Source: Metabacillus arenae (GTDB taxonomy: Bacteria; Bacillota; Bacilli; Bacillales; Bacillaceae). Taken from it: 64,000 bases of DNA. Positions 32,452-42,185 of the stretch are shown here, piece after piece. The stretch spans positions 1-64,000 of the forward strand of contig NZ_JACXAI010000025.1 in assembly GCF_014773385.1 (NCBI RefSeq), written 5' to 3'. The notes beneath the pieces are model-generated. The model saw nothing but the letters and a program-made list of their open reading frames with translations. It had not been told where the DNA came from and did no database searches. The translations under genes were made by a program, and so were the position numbers. Position 1 is the first letter of the stretch. Each line of letters begins with the position of its first letter.

Positions 32452-34770
32452 TTGAAAGGAAAACTTATTTATATAGCAACCGCTGTTTGTTTGGCGGTTG
32501 CCTATTCACTTAACCGGTCGATCTTATTTTTGCTTATTTTTCTATTATTTCTTGTCTGTCTTTACCTTAAAAAGCAAAAGCTTCTATCTCTGATCATCCT
32601 CATTGTTTTTCCAGTTTTCTATCTCCTTTCTTCTTATATTGATCTTCAAAATCAAACGATATATAAAGAAGGACCTCTTACCTTCCAAGGAAGAATCATT
32701 GAACAGCCAGTTATCGATGGTCATTTATTCCGTACCGTTATTGAAACAGACCAAAATGAAAAATTGGCTGCTATCTACTCAATCTCCTCAGAAAAAGAGC
32801 AAATTGCTTTAAAAAACCTCTTAACGGGCTCAATATGCAGCTTTCAAGCAGATTTAACTACACCGAAACATGAAACAAATCCATTAGCATTTGATTATCA
32901 TGACTATCTCTATCAGCAAAGCATTCATTGGACAGCAAAGATTAACCAGCTAGAAGGCTGTCAGCAAGACCATGATATTCTTTCGAAAATTAAACAGATC
33001 AGGCAACAAGGACTCCGGTTTATTGAGAAGTATTTCCCGGAGGAATCAGCAGGGATCGTCCAAGCGTTATTATATGGAGAACGATCTTTAATAGACACAG
33101 AAGTTGAAGGGGTCTATCAGGAATTAGGTCTCATTCATCTTTTAGCAGTGTCAGGTCTGCATGTCGGCATTTTAGTTGGCGGCTTGTATTATCTGTTTAT
33201 TAGATGTGGTGTATCACATGAAAAAACACAGCTCATTCTCATTATCTTGCTGCCGGTTTATGCTGTACTAACAGGAGGGGAACCTTCCGTTCTAAGATCT
33301 GTTTTAATGGCAGGGTTGTTTTTACTTTCTAAAAGGTTGAAACTAAGGGTTTCCGTTTTAGATGTTATTAGCCTCACATGTATTTGTTTGCTCCTGGTAA
33401 ACCCCTATTATTTATTTCATATCGGTTTTCAGCTTTCCTATTTGTGCAGTATTTCTATAATCGCATCGGCTGGAATCCTACAAAAACAAACAAACTCATG
33501 GAAACAATTATTTACCGTTTCTGCGATTGCGCAGGTAAGCTCTTTGCCGATCATTCTTTACCATTTTTACAAAATCTCAATTTTGAGCCTTCCGTTAAAT
33601 ATTATTTTTGTACCATTTTATACAGTTATTGTCCTGCCTTCCTCAATCATTGTTACTGTTTTTACGTATTTTTTCCCTACAATTGGTTCCTCAATTATCT
33701 TTTTTTTCAATAAAATGCTCGCTATTAGTCATGAAGCGGTTCAGTTTGCAGCAGAGCTTCCATTTGGAATAGTCGTAACCGGTCAACCCCCGACAATTAT
33801 TATTCTTGTTATCGTCCTTTTTAGCTGCTGGATTTTTATTTCTTTAGAAAAGGAGCATCCATTTCGAGCTGCGATATGGCCTTTGGCTGGATTAATTGGT
33901 TCGTTGTGTATAACTATGGTTACTCCAATTTTCGATCCCTCAGGTGAAGTGACGATGCTTGATGTGGGGCAAGGCGACAGTCTATTTATAGAGGCGCCTT
34001 TCAGGCAGGGAGTTTATCTTATTGATACAGGGGGCAAAATCGAATTTCAGGAAGAGAAATGGGAAGAGCGAAGAAAAACAAAACCTTTAAGCAAAACGAC
34101 GATCATCCCGTTTTTGCACTCTAAAGGTATAACAAGTATCGATAAATTGTTTTTGACCCATGGGGATTTAGATCACGCAGGAGAAGCAGTTAATATGATG
34201 GACTTTGTAAAGATTAAGGAATTAGTTATCCCTATAGGATTTAACCGTGGGAGCTTTGAAACAGAAATTTTAACAAAAGCGAAACAGGAGGGGGTTAAGA
34301 TAACTGAAGTACAGGCCGGCAGTGTTATAAAGGGTGATCAGGTGTCCTTTTTTGTAGTAAGTCCAAGTAAGCTGACTGAAAGTAAGAATGATGACTCGAT
34401 CGTATTATATACAAAGATTGGCGGCTTAAGGTGGCTATTCACAGGAGATTTAGAGAAAAACGGGGAGGAAGAGATTATGAGAAGGTTTCCCGATTTAAGG
34501 GCGGATGTTCTCAAGGTCGGTCATCATGGAAGCAGGGGGTCCACAAGCAAGGAATTCGTTCAGCAGCTTAGGCCGATGGCCGGGTTAATTTAAGCCGGGG
34601 AGAACAACAGGTACGGTCATCCGTCAAAGGAGGTTATGGAAATACTAGAGGAAGAAAAAGTGCGGATCTTCCGAACAGACCAGCAAGGAGCATTTCAATA
34701 TATTTATAAAGGGGAAAGTGGAACCTTTTCAATCTATCCCCCATACGATGAAGTATCCTCTTTTAAATAG
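32452..34770 (+). pseudogene. comEC: comEC, DNA-uptake channel, interrupted by an in-frame TAA
   Basis: ComEC forms the membrane channel that brings single-stranded DNA into competent cells. The frame has the N-terminal domain, the membrane competence domain (LIHLLAVSGLHVGILVGG, GGEPSVLRSVLMAG) and a beta-lactamase-like domain (MLDVGQGDSLF, LTHGDLDHAGE, VGHHGSRGST). At 34591-34593 a TAA replaces the Ser codon expected in GLISAGENNRYGHP. The frame then continues for 58 codons (AGENNRYGHPSKEVMEILEE...) to TAG at 34768-34770. The truncated product has 713 residues and lacks the conserved NRYGHP segment. I chose the TTG at 32452, spaced correctly from GGAGG. A sequencing error is possible. Confidence 0.88.
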
Positions 34771-34891
34771 AATTCATCGTTTGTAGATGTAAAAATCCAA
34801 CCGCTCTATTTTTTGAGGTTTAGCTAGGAGTTTGCAGAAAACAGACTGAACCAATAAGAGACTGCATGATAGCAGCCTCTATGTAGAGGGA

Positions 34892-35026
34892 TCAAGATCC
34901 TATTAACTTAATCGCTGTTGCTATCGCAAAAATTAAAGCGAAAAAGCCAAAAGTAACTACGAATCCAACGCCAGAATCAACCACGTCATTCCGTTTACTT
35001 TGTACATTCTTTTCAAATTCGTTCAC
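34892..35026 (-). CDS. yqzM: YqzM family small membrane protein
   Basis: The 44-residue protein MNEFEKNVQSKRNDVVDSGV followed by GFVVTFGFFALIFAIATAIK and LIGS is nearly the same as B. subtilis YqzM, found between comEC and holA. It has one membrane segment. The start is GTG at 35026 with AGGAGGGGTAAGCT upstream. Function unknown. Confidence 0.9.
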   Translation of the reverse strand: MNEFEKNVQSKRNDVVDSGVGFVVTFGFFALIFAIATAIKLIGS

Positions 35027-35414
35027 AGCTTACCCCTCCTATTTCATACTTAGTATAAGCCAATCGAAAAAAAAAATCTATACCGCTTTCATGAAGGAAA
35101 TAGTAAGAACTGCTAATTGGTTGTACAAATACTTTAACATTATTAGGTGAAGAATAAAATATGATTAATCGTAACTTTGTAAGTTGCCCGGGGCTTATAA
35201 AGCGACGTTTAATATAGATGGAGGGTAAGCCTTTTGGTTTATCCTCTTTTCCTTTTTTGAATCCTGGCATGGAGCTGACTGCTTCACCCTTTGTTTTCTA
35301 ATAGAAGCGATAGCCACTATATAAAATAAATAATTGAAAATTGATAAATACTTGCCAAATCAGAATATGTCTTTTACCATTAGAGCAGACTTTAAACATT
35401 TCAAGGAGTTCAAA
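35027..35414. other. yqzM-holA intergenic region
   Basis: The 388-base gap has a plus-strand terminator at 35221-35257, oddly placed since the gene on its left is on the minus strand. No convincing promoter or coding frame was found ahead of it. It may end a small RNA or comEC read-through. Confidence 0.4.
35221..35257 (+). terminator. Plus-strand terminator-like hairpin upstream of holA
   Basis: GAGGGTAAGCC pairs, with G-U pairs, with GGTTTATCCTC around TTTT, followed by TTTTCCTTTTTT. Confidence 0.65.
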
Positions 35415-36431
35415 ATGGTTTTAAAAATTTGGCAGGATATAGAGAAAGGGAAATTACATCCCCTCTTTTTAGTCACCGGTACAGAAAATTTTCTTCTTCA
35501 GGAAACAACGAAAAAGATTGTTCAAGCCGGCCTGAATGAGGAAGAAAAAGATTTTAATTTATCTGTTCATGATATGGAAGAAACGAGCGTAGATGTTGCC
35601 ATAGAGGACGCTGAGACACTTCCCTTTTTGGGGGAAAAGCGGATCGTTATCATTCAAAATCCAGTTTTTTTGACAGCTGAAAAGAAAAAGGAAAAAATAG
35701 ATCATAATCTTGATAGGCTAATCCAATATATTCAGGAGCCTGCGCCATTTACAACAATGGTTTTTTCAGCACCTTATGAAAAACTGGATGAGCGAAAAAA
35801 AATAACAAAGCTAATCAAAAAACAAGCACAAATCGTCGAAGCAAAAAACTTATCAAATAACGAAACCGAGCTTTTTATCCATTCATTGGCAAAGCAAGAA
35901 GGGAATACGATTGAATCTGCTGCAGTTTTGGAAATTATGTTCTTGACGAATGGTAACCTTACAGCGATCAGCCAGGAAATGAATAAGCTTTGTACATACG
36001 CAGGTTTTGGTAATGATATTACTCAAGAACTGACAAGCCAGCTTGTAGCCAGAAGCCTTGAGCAAAATATCTTTGAATTGATCGATAAGGTCGTTAACAA
36101 AAAAGGTGAGAAAGCCCTGCAGATATTTTATGATTTATTAAAAACAAATGAAGAGCCAATAAAAATTTTATCTCTCATTACCACTCAATTTCGACTTATA
36201 CTTCAAACGAAACAACTTTCTAGTGCCGGATATGGTCAGAAGCAAATAGCTGGAAATATAAAGATCCATCCATATAGAGTAAAGCTTGCTTTGGAACAAG
36301 CCAGATTATTTGATGAGGAAGAACTAAAAGATATAATAAAGCAACTAGCAGATGCTGATTACGAGCTAAAAACAGGAAAAAAAGACAAGAAGCTGATCAT
36401 CGAGCTATTCTTATTGAAATTATTTAAATAA
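35415..36431 (+). CDS. holA: DNA polymerase III delta subunit
   Basis: HolA (YqeN) opens the beta clamp in the clamp loader. The 338-residue protein has HPLFLVTGTENFLLQE near the N-terminus and the AAA+-like fold typical of delta, with LIKKQAQIVEAKNLS and the collar domain from about residue 210. I chose the ATG at 35415, which has AAGGAGTT upstream and matches homologue N-termini; an ATG at 35334 would add 27 residues. A bidirectional terminator follows. Confidence 0.94.
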   Translation: MVLKIWQDIEKGKLHPLFLVTGTENFLLQETTKKIVQAGLNEEEKDFNLSVHDMEETSVDVAIEDAETLPFLGEKRIVIIQNPVFLTAEKKKEKIDHNLDRLIQYIQEPAPFTTMVFSAPYEKLDERKKITKLIKKQAQIVEAKNLSNNETELFIHSLAKQEGNTIESAAVLEIMFLTNGNLTAISQEMNKLCTYAGFGNDITQELTSQLVARSLEQNIFELIDKVVNKKGEKALQIFYDLLKTNEEPIKILSLITTQFRLILQTKQLSSAGYGQKQIAGNIKIHPYRVKLALEQARLFDEEELKDIIKQLADADYELKTGKKDKKLIIELFLLKLFK

Positions 36432-36467
36432 AAAAACGATCCTCTCACTAAAGGATCGTTTTTTTAT
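36431..36467. terminator. Terminator after holA
   Basis: AAAAAACGATCCT and AGGATCGTTTTTTT form a strong stem with A and T runs on both sides; it begins directly at the holA stop. Confidence 0.92.
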
Positions 36468-36520
36468 TGTTTCAGAAAGTTTAAGTTTATTAAAGTATTA
36501 ACGTGATAAAGAGTGTATCA

Positions 36521-36650
36521 TTGTCCAGCTCCAGGCGCCATCGGCTCGAGGTCATAAGCAAATCCGTCAAAAAGGTTAAAAAACAACCTTTCTGCCGGAT
36601 TTACTTATGCTTGTCGCCGATATGCGGGCGCCCTGCGCTTTTCGTTCTTA
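36521..36650 (+). repeat. Dispersed intergenic repeat, copy R7
   Basis: It runs from TTGTCCAGCTCCAGGCGCC to GCGCTTTTCGTTCTTA. The ends pair (CAGGCGCC with GGGCGCCCTG; ATCGGC with GCCGAT). The final TTA is the complement of the rpsT stop codon. A left flank TTCAGAAAGTTTAAG from 36473 is shared with comEB/R5. Confidence 0.88.
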
Positions 36651-36914
36651 TGCATTGATTCCGTTAACAGATTTTGTTAAACGAGATTTAGAGCGAGCTG
36701 CTGTGTTTTTGTGGATAATTCCGCTTTGAGCCGCTTTGTCAATTTTTTTAGTAGCGTCAACTAAGGCAGCTTTAGCGTTATCAGCATCTTTGTTCACAAC
36801 TAAAGCTTCAACTTTTTTTACTGCTGTACGCATTGAAGATTTCAAAGTAGCATTTTGAGCACGGCGCTCTTCACTAGTTTTTGTACGTTTAATAGCTGAT
36901 TTAATGTTAGGCAT
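36648..36914 (-). CDS. rpsT: 30S ribosomal protein bS20
   Basis: The 88-residue basic protein [20 protein letters not shown]...SAANxNAT is bS20, which binds 16S rRNA early in assembly. The C-terminal [19 protein letters not shown] is typical. The ATG at 36914 has AGGAGGTGAAAGAA upstream. It lies between holA and gpr as in B. subtilis. Its stop codon is inside the end of repeat R7. Confidence 0.97.
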   Translation of the reverse strand: MPNIKSAIKRTKTSEERRAQNATLKSSMRTAVKKVEALVVNKDADNAKAALVDATKKIDKAAQSGIIHKNTAARSKSRLTKSVNGINA

Positions 36915-37125
36915 TTCTTTCACCTCCTATAAAAGCATTCGAGATCTATTTAACTCGATTTTACATTTTCATTGATTAATAAGAACAAGAGATATTCTAC
37001 CAAACGCCTCTGTATAATGCAATACTCTTGTAAAGGATTTTTCATTGAAGCAATTCAAAAAGAATGAATTTATCCAGGTTTGGAGAAACTTTATGGTGAG
37101 AAAAAAGTGCGCAGGAGGTTTTCTA

Positions 37126-38247
37126 ATGAAAGAGCCTTTAGATTTAAGCAAATATCAAGTGAGAACAGATTTGGCAATTGAAGCGAAGGACATGGCCGCC
37201 GAGCGGCAAACAAACCAAAATCAGGCAGATCAATCTGGTGAGATGAAGGGCGTCATTGTGAATGAACGTGAAGGTGATGGCGTTAAAATTACATCTTTAG
37301 AAATCACAGAAGAGGGTGCAGAGGTAACTGGAAAGAAAAAAGGTACCTATTTAACCCTTGAAGTCCAAGGTATTCGCCAGCAGGATTCAGATCTCCAAGA
37401 GAAAGTAGTCCAAATATTTGCAAAAGAATTTAGTGCCTTTTTAAAAAATTTAAATATTTCTCAGGAAGCAAGCTGTTTAATTGTTGGGCTAGGAAACTGG
37501 AACGTAACGCCAGATGCGTTAGGTCCCAATGTCGTGGAAAATTTATTAATTACAAACCATTTATTTAGATTACAGCCGGAAAATGTACAAGATGGATTCC
37601 GTCCTGTCAGCGCGATTGCTCCAGGAGTGATGGGGATTACAGGAATAGAAACAAGCGATATTATTATGGGAGTAATTGAAAAGGCAAATCCCGATTTTGT
37701 TATCGCAATCGATGCTCTTGCTGCCAGATCAATTGAGAGAGTGAATTCAACTATTCAAATTTCAGATAGCGGGATTCATCCAGGCTCAGGAGTTGGAAAT
37801 AAGCGAAAAGAGTTGAGCTATGACACATTAGGTATTCCGGTAATCGCAATTGGGATCCCAACTGTAGTTGATGCTGTTTCAATAACGAGTGATACGATTG
37901 ATTTTATTTTAAAACATTTTGGCCGAGAGTTAAGAGAAGGAGACCGTCCCTCAAGGTCACTGGCACCTGCTGGTTTAAGCTTTGGGGAGAAAAGAACTCT
38001 TTCAGATGAGGATTTACCTGAAGAAGGGCACCGAAATCAGTTTTTAGGGATGATTGGAACGTTAGAGGAGGAAGAAAAGCGAAGACTCATCCATGAAGTA
38101 CTCACACCGCTTGGACATAATTTAATGGTAACTCCAAAAGAAGTGGATACATTTATTGAAGACATGGCAAATGTATTAGCAGAAGGACTTAATACAGCGT
38201 TGCATAATCAAGTGGATCAGGAAAATAAGGGAACTTATACACATTAA
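37126..38247 (+). CDS. gpr: Germination protease GPR
   Basis: GPR degrades small acid-soluble spore proteins at germination. The 373-residue zymogen starts [15 protein letters not shown], and the family autoprocessing site falls after Asp15 (RTD|LAIE), giving exactly the 15-residue propeptide known from B. megaterium. [26 protein letters not shown] and [18 protein letters not shown] are conserved. I chose the ATG at 37126, with GCAGGAGG upstream. In B. subtilis it is transcribed in the forespore by sigma-F and sigma-G. Confidence 0.96.
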   Translation: MKEPLDLSKYQVRTDLAIEAKDMAAERQTNQNQADQSGEMKGVIVNEREGDGVKITSLEITEEGAEVTGKKKGTYLTLEVQGIRQQDSDLQEKVVQIFAKEFSAFLKNLNISQEASCLIVGLGNWNVTPDALGPNVVENLLITNHLFRLQPENVQDGFRPVSAIAPGVMGITGIETSDIIMGVIEKANPDFVIAIDALAARSIERVNSTIQISDSGIHPGSGVGNKRKELSYDTLGIPVIAIGIPTVVDAVSITSDTIDFILKHFGRELREGDRPSRSLAPAGLSFGEKRTLSDEDLPEEGHRNQFLGMIGTLEEEEKRRLIHEVLTPLGHNLMVTPKEVDTFIEDMANVLAEGLNTALHNQVDQENKGTYTH

Positions 38248-38310
38248 TCGGTCTACTTCTTCTAGCTTGTTCATAGATATTTACTAGACAAGCTCTGAAG
38301 GAGGTTGACC

Positions 38311-39519
38311 ATGAAACGATTGCGCCCTAATCAAGGAATGGTTGTCACAGTCAATGGAACAAGTCTACTAAAATCATTGATGGTCACTATTATTTCATTA
38401 GTGATGATTTTCCTATTAACAGGTATTCTAACGTCTTTAAAACCGGAATACAGGATCGCATCCTCGTCTATTAATGGATTTGCAAATAACATTGCAGGCG
38501 AGGCCTTTGTTCATCTCATAAGTATGGAGAATCATTATTTTAAAAGTGCCTTGCCCAAAGAGAGCAACCCGCCGAAACTCTCATCTCTTTTATTTAATGT
38601 GGTAACCAGTGTTAATCCAGATGACCCGAGAAGTTTATTGGGAAGAGAGCTTCCAGGGTTTTCCTTGTTTGATAGCGAGATATTGGTGGCTGGAGAGGGG
38701 ACGAATTATACGACGTTGCCAATAGAATCTGCTCCTCCAATGGAAGTGTTAGAGAACGAAAGAGAGGCTGCTGCAAAAAATTTAGACGATTTAACTGAGC
38801 CAGATAAAGAAAAACCAAAAGCACCACCATCTCAAACAACCGGTGACCGAAATGTTGTTTATATTTACCACACGCACAATCGAGAATCTTTCTTTCCTAT
38901 GCTAAATATTGAAAATACTTCAAATGCGAATTTAGCGATGCATTCTGAAGCAAATATTACATTGGTTGGAGAAAAATTAAAAAAAGAGTTAGAAGCGCAG
39001 GGCGTGGGGGCTGTCGTTGAAGATGAAAACTTCTACAACATATTAGCTGAAAATAAATGGAGTTATAGTAAGTCGTACGCTGCTTCAAGACCGATTGTTG
39101 AAAGCGCAATGGCTTCTAATAAGGATATTCAATATATTATTGATATTCACAGGGACAGTCAAAGATATGACACAACAACTAAAAAAATAAATGGAAAAGC
39201 TTATGCCAAAGTAGCCTTCGTCATTGGAGGTAATTATGCAAATAATGAAAATAACGTAAAAATCGCGAATGAGCTTCATGACAAGCTTGAAGAAAAGTAC
39301 CCTGGTCTTAGCAGAGGAATTATAGTAAACAAAGGCTCCCGTACCAATGGAGTTTTTAACCAAGACTTAAGCGAAAACGCCATGCTTATCGAATTTGGCG
39401 GTGTTGACAACAGCTTAGAAGAGCTTAATCGAACAGCTGCTGCGGTAGCGGATGTGTTTAGCGAACATTATTGGCAGGCTGAAAAAGTAAATGCTGAAGG
39501 AGAAACGCAAAAACAGTAA
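38311..39519 (+). CDS. spoIIP: Stage II sporulation protein P
   Basis: SpoIIP is an amidase and endopeptidase that, with SpoIID and SpoIIM, removes septal peptidoglycan in engulfment. The 402-residue protein has an N-terminal membrane segment (about residues 22-42) and a C-terminal domain with YIYHTHNRESF (metal-binding His), EANITLVGEKL, IDIHRDSQR and LIEFGGVDN. The ATG at 38311 follows GAAGGAGGTTGACC. In B. subtilis it is a sigma-E gene, also transcribed with gpr. Confidence 0.95.
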   Translation: MKRLRPNQGMVVTVNGTSLLKSLMVTIISLVMIFLLTGILTSLKPEYRIASSSINGFANNIAGEAFVHLISMENHYFKSALPKESNPPKLSSLLFNVVTSVNPDDPRSLLGRELPGFSLFDSEILVAGEGTNYTTLPIESAPPMEVLENEREAAAKNLDDLTEPDKEKPKAPPSQTTGDRNVVYIYHTHNRESFFPMLNIENTSNANLAMHSEANITLVGEKLKKELEAQGVGAVVEDENFYNILAENKWSYSKSYAASRPIVESAMASNKDIQYIIDIHRDSQRYDTTTKKINGKAYAKVAFVIGGNYANNENNVKIANELHDKLEEKYPGLSRGIIVNKGSRTNGVFNQDLSENAMLIEFGGVDNSLEELNRTAAAVADVFSEHYWQAEKVNAEGETQKQ

Positions 39520-39525
39520 TCGGAT

Positions 39526-39891
39526 GTGAGGAAAATGGTAAAGTTCATGCTAAAATGCTTTATAATCAGTACAATCTTGCTATTTGGCGTTCTGATTGGC
39601 ATGCAGCAGGCAAACGTTGGCTTGCTGAATATGAGAGGCTATGAGGATCCGGATTTAAAAGGAGCTTTTTATATACCAAATGAGCCATCTGGAGAAGTTG
39701 AGGCAACTGTGCTGGGAGAGGAAGTAACGAGCCACAATTTAGAACAAAAGCAAGAAAAGCTCGAAAAAATCGAAGCATTCAATTTATTCTCCCAAGCCGG
39801 AAAATGGATCGCAAACGGCGTTTCGTCTCTAGCCTCCACAATAGCAAGTTTCTTAGGTGAACTTATATCCAACTTACTCTCCAAAATCTAG
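39526..39891 (+). CDS. yqxA: YqxA family protein (DUF3679)
   Basis: The 121-residue protein has an N-terminal membrane segment (about residues 8-26) and a C-terminal hydrophobic helical tail (WIANGVSSLASTIASFLGEL). It lies after spoIIP as B. subtilis yqxA does. Function unknown. The start is uncertain: GTG at 39526 lacks a good ribosome-binding site, while ATG at 39535 has GAGG very close. Its TAG stop shares bases with the palindromic GTGCCAGGCAC repeat that follows. Confidence 0.8.
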   Translation: MRKMVKFMLKCFIISTILLFGVLIGMQQANVGLLNMRGYEDPDLKGAFYIPNEPSGEVEATVLGEEVTSHNLEQKQEKLEKIEAFNLFSQAGKWIANGVSSLASTIASFLGELISNLLSKI

Positions 39892-39976
39892 TGCCAGGCA
39901 CCCTTCAGTGCCTGGCACTTTTCGATAGCTTCCCAAAGCGGTGCCAGGCACCGTTCATTATGACACCGTTCATTAG
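39890..39976. repeat. GTGCCAGGCAC palindromic repeats
   Basis: GTGCCAGGCA (39891-39900) and TGCCTGGCAC (39909-39918) form a hairpin followed by TTTTCG, directly on the yqxA stop. GGTGCCAGGCACC at 39940-39952 is a second, self-palindromic unit, followed by two ACCGTTCATTA direct repeats. This motif is common between genes in Bacillaceae and recalls REP-type sequences. Confidence 0.75.
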
Positions 39977-40060
39977 TATTACTTTATATTGAATCTTGAT
40001 AACCCTATTGATATAATCTAACCTAGTGCATTGCGTCATTTAGTAGGAGTGATTAAGGTA

Positions 40061-41899
40061 ATGAAAAGAGAAGATAAATTAAACAGGCAGCAGCGGATCC
40101 GGAATTTTTCGATCATTGCACATATTGATCACGGAAAATCAACATTGGCTGATCGGATTTTAGAAAAGACTTCTGCCATTACGCAGCGTGAAATGAAAGA
40201 GCAGCTTCTTGATTCAATGGATCTTGAACGTGAGCGGGGAATCACGATTAAATTAAATGCTGTACAGCTCAAATATAAAGCAAAGGATGGAGAAGAATAT
40301 ATTTTTCATCTAATTGATACACCTGGGCATGTCGATTTCACTTATGAGGTTTCACGAAGCCTTGCAGCATGTGAAGGAGCAGTTCTTGTCGTTGATGCTG
40401 CCCAAGGTATAGAAGCGCAGACACTAGCCAATGTCTATTTGGCTTTAGATAATGACTTAGAAATCCTGCCTGTTATAAATAAAATTGATTTGCCGAGTGC
40501 TGAACCTGAACGGGTAAGGCAGGAAATTGAAGATGTCATTGGTTTGGACGCAACAGATGCGGTACTTGCTTCTGCTAAAGCCGGAATAGGAATCGAAGAT
40601 ATCCTCGAGCAAGTTGTTGAAAAAGTCCCTGCACCACAAGGGGATCCAGATGGCCCGCTTAAAGCGCTGATCTTTGACTCCTTGTATGATGCCTACCGTG
40701 GGGTAGTGGCATATATTCGGATAGTTGAAGGAACTGTAAAAGTTGGTCAGAAAATTAAAATGATGGCAACAGGCAAAGAATTCGAAGTATCAGAGGTTGG
40801 CGTATTTACGCCAAAGGCTGTTTCTTGTGACGAGCTGACTGTGGGAGATGTTGGTTTTTTATCTGCTTCTATTAAAAATGTCGGAGATACGCGGGTTGGA
40901 GATACGATTACGAGTGCTAAAAACGGAGCAGCAGAAGCTCTTCCAGGCTATCGAAAATTAAATCCAATGGTTTTTTGCGGTCTTTATCCAATTGATACAT
41001 CCAAATATAATGATTTACGAGAAGCGTTGGAAAAGCTGGAGCTTAACGACAGCGCTCTTCAATATGAACCAGAGACATCCCAAGCATTAGGGTTTGGTTT
41101 CCGCTGCGGATTTCTAGGGTTATTGCATATGGAAATCATTCAAGAACGAATTGAACGCGAATTTAAAATTGATCTAATTACCACAGCACCAAGTGTTATC
41201 TATCATGTTTATATGACAGATGGCGAGGAAATTAGAGTAGACAATCCATCAAATATGCCAGATCCGCAAAAAATTGACCGAATTGAAGAGCCGTATGTTA
41301 AAGCGACTGTGATGGTTCCTAATGATTTTGTTGGAGCAGTAATGGAGCTTTGCCAAGGAAAACGGGGTATATTTGTTGATATGCAATACTTAGACGAAAA
41401 TCGTGTAAGTATCGTTTATGAAATTCCACTTTCTGAAATTGTCTATGATTTCTTCGACCAACTAAAATCAAATACAAAAGGATATGCTTCTTTTGACTAT
41501 GAATTAATAGGATATAAAGCTTCAAAATTAGTGAAAATGGATATTCTTTTAAATGCAGAAAAAATTGATGCCCTTTCGTTTATTGTTCACCGGGATTCAG
41601 CGTATGAACGCGGTAAAGTAATTGTAGAGAAATTAAAAGAATTGATACCGCGCCAGCAATTTGAGGTGCCAATTCAAGCAGCAATCGGACAAAAAATTGT
41701 TGCAAGATCATCTATAAAAGCAATGCGAAAGAATGTATTAGCTAAATGTTATGGAGGAGACATCTCCCGTAAACGTAAACTGCTTGAAAAGCAAAAAGAA
41801 GGTAAAAAACGAATGAAGCAAGTAGGATCTGTGGAAGTCCCGCAGGAGGCCTTTATGGCTGTCCTTAAAATGGATGATACCAACAATAACCCAAAATAA
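40061..41899 (+). CDS. lepA: Elongation factor 4 (LepA)
   Basis: LepA is a ribosome-bound GTPase related to EF-G. The 612 residues have [13 protein letters not shown] (G1), the G2 [16 protein letters not shown] (G3), NKIDLPSA (G4), and the unique C-terminal domain ending [21 protein letters not shown] chose the ATG at 40061, with GGAGTGATTAAGGTA upstream; an in-frame ATG at 40031 has no such site. A long terminator hairpin follows. Confidence 0.97.
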   Translation: MKREDKLNRQQRIRNFSIIAHIDHGKSTLADRILEKTSAITQREMKEQLLDSMDLERERGITIKLNAVQLKYKAKDGEEYIFHLIDTPGHVDFTYEVSRSLAACEGAVLVVDAAQGIEAQTLANVYLALDNDLEILPVINKIDLPSAEPERVRQEIEDVIGLDATDAVLASAKAGIGIEDILEQVVEKVPAPQGDPDGPLKALIFDSLYDAYRGVVAYIRIVEGTVKVGQKIKMMATGKEFEVSEVGVFTPKAVSCDELTVGDVGFLSASIKNVGDTRVGDTITSAKNGAAEALPGYRKLNPMVFCGLYPIDTSKYNDLREALEKLELNDSALQYEPETSQALGFGFRCGFLGLLHMEIIQERIEREFKIDLITTAPSVIYHVYMTDGEEIRVDNPSNMPDPQKIDRIEEPYVKATVMVPNDFVGAVMELCQGKRGIFVDMQYLDENRVSIVYEIPLSEIVYDFFDQLKSNTKGYASFDYELIGYKASKLVKMDILLNAEKIDALSFIVHRDSAYERGKVIVEKLKELIPRQQFEVPIQAAIGQKIVARSSIKAMRKNVLAKCYGGDISRKRKLLEKQKEGKKRMKQVGSVEVPQEAFMAVLKMDDTNNNPK

Positions 41900-41916
41900 T
41901 TTTGGCTAGAAACCTG

Positions 41917-42021
41917 TATGAGGCTGACTCAAATAAATCGTACACGACGCTTTCAAATGATGGAATGTTCAGTTTGAAGGGTCTTAAGTACAACAATGAG
42001 TCAGCCTCATATTTCATTGTT
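41917..42021 (+). terminator. Long-loop terminator after lepA
   Basis: ATGAGGCTGACTCA (about 41918-41931) pairs with TGAGTCAGCCTCAT (41997-42010) around a 65-base loop that contains its own CTTTCAAA...TTTGAAGG stem; ATTTCATTGTTTT follows. Confidence 0.8.
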
Positions 42022-42040
42022 TTCAGAAAACTTGAATAAT

Positions 42041-42170
42041 AAAAGCGCCAGGCGCAATCGGCCCTTAGGCCTCAGGCCCAATCCGCCCGAAAAGGTTAAA
42101 GAACAACCTTCCAGCAGGCTCGCCTGAATGCTTGTCGCCGAAGGGCTAGAGCCCCTGAGCTTTTCTAATA
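42041..42170 (+). repeat. Dispersed intergenic repeat, copy R8
   Basis: It contains GCGCCAGGCGCAATCGGCCC, the inner stem AAGGTTAAAGAACAACCTT and CTTGTCGCCGAAGGGC, ending CCCCTGAGCTTTTCTAATA just before the hemW ribosome-binding site. GGCCCTT pairs with AAGGGCT. Confidence 0.85.
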
Positions 42171-42185
42171 AAGAAGGTGAGTAAA

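Noticed and set aside
34591-34593. Selenocysteine or pyrrolysine recoding at the comEC stop
   Set aside because: The codon is TAA, which is not used for either, and the expected residue is an ordinary serine.
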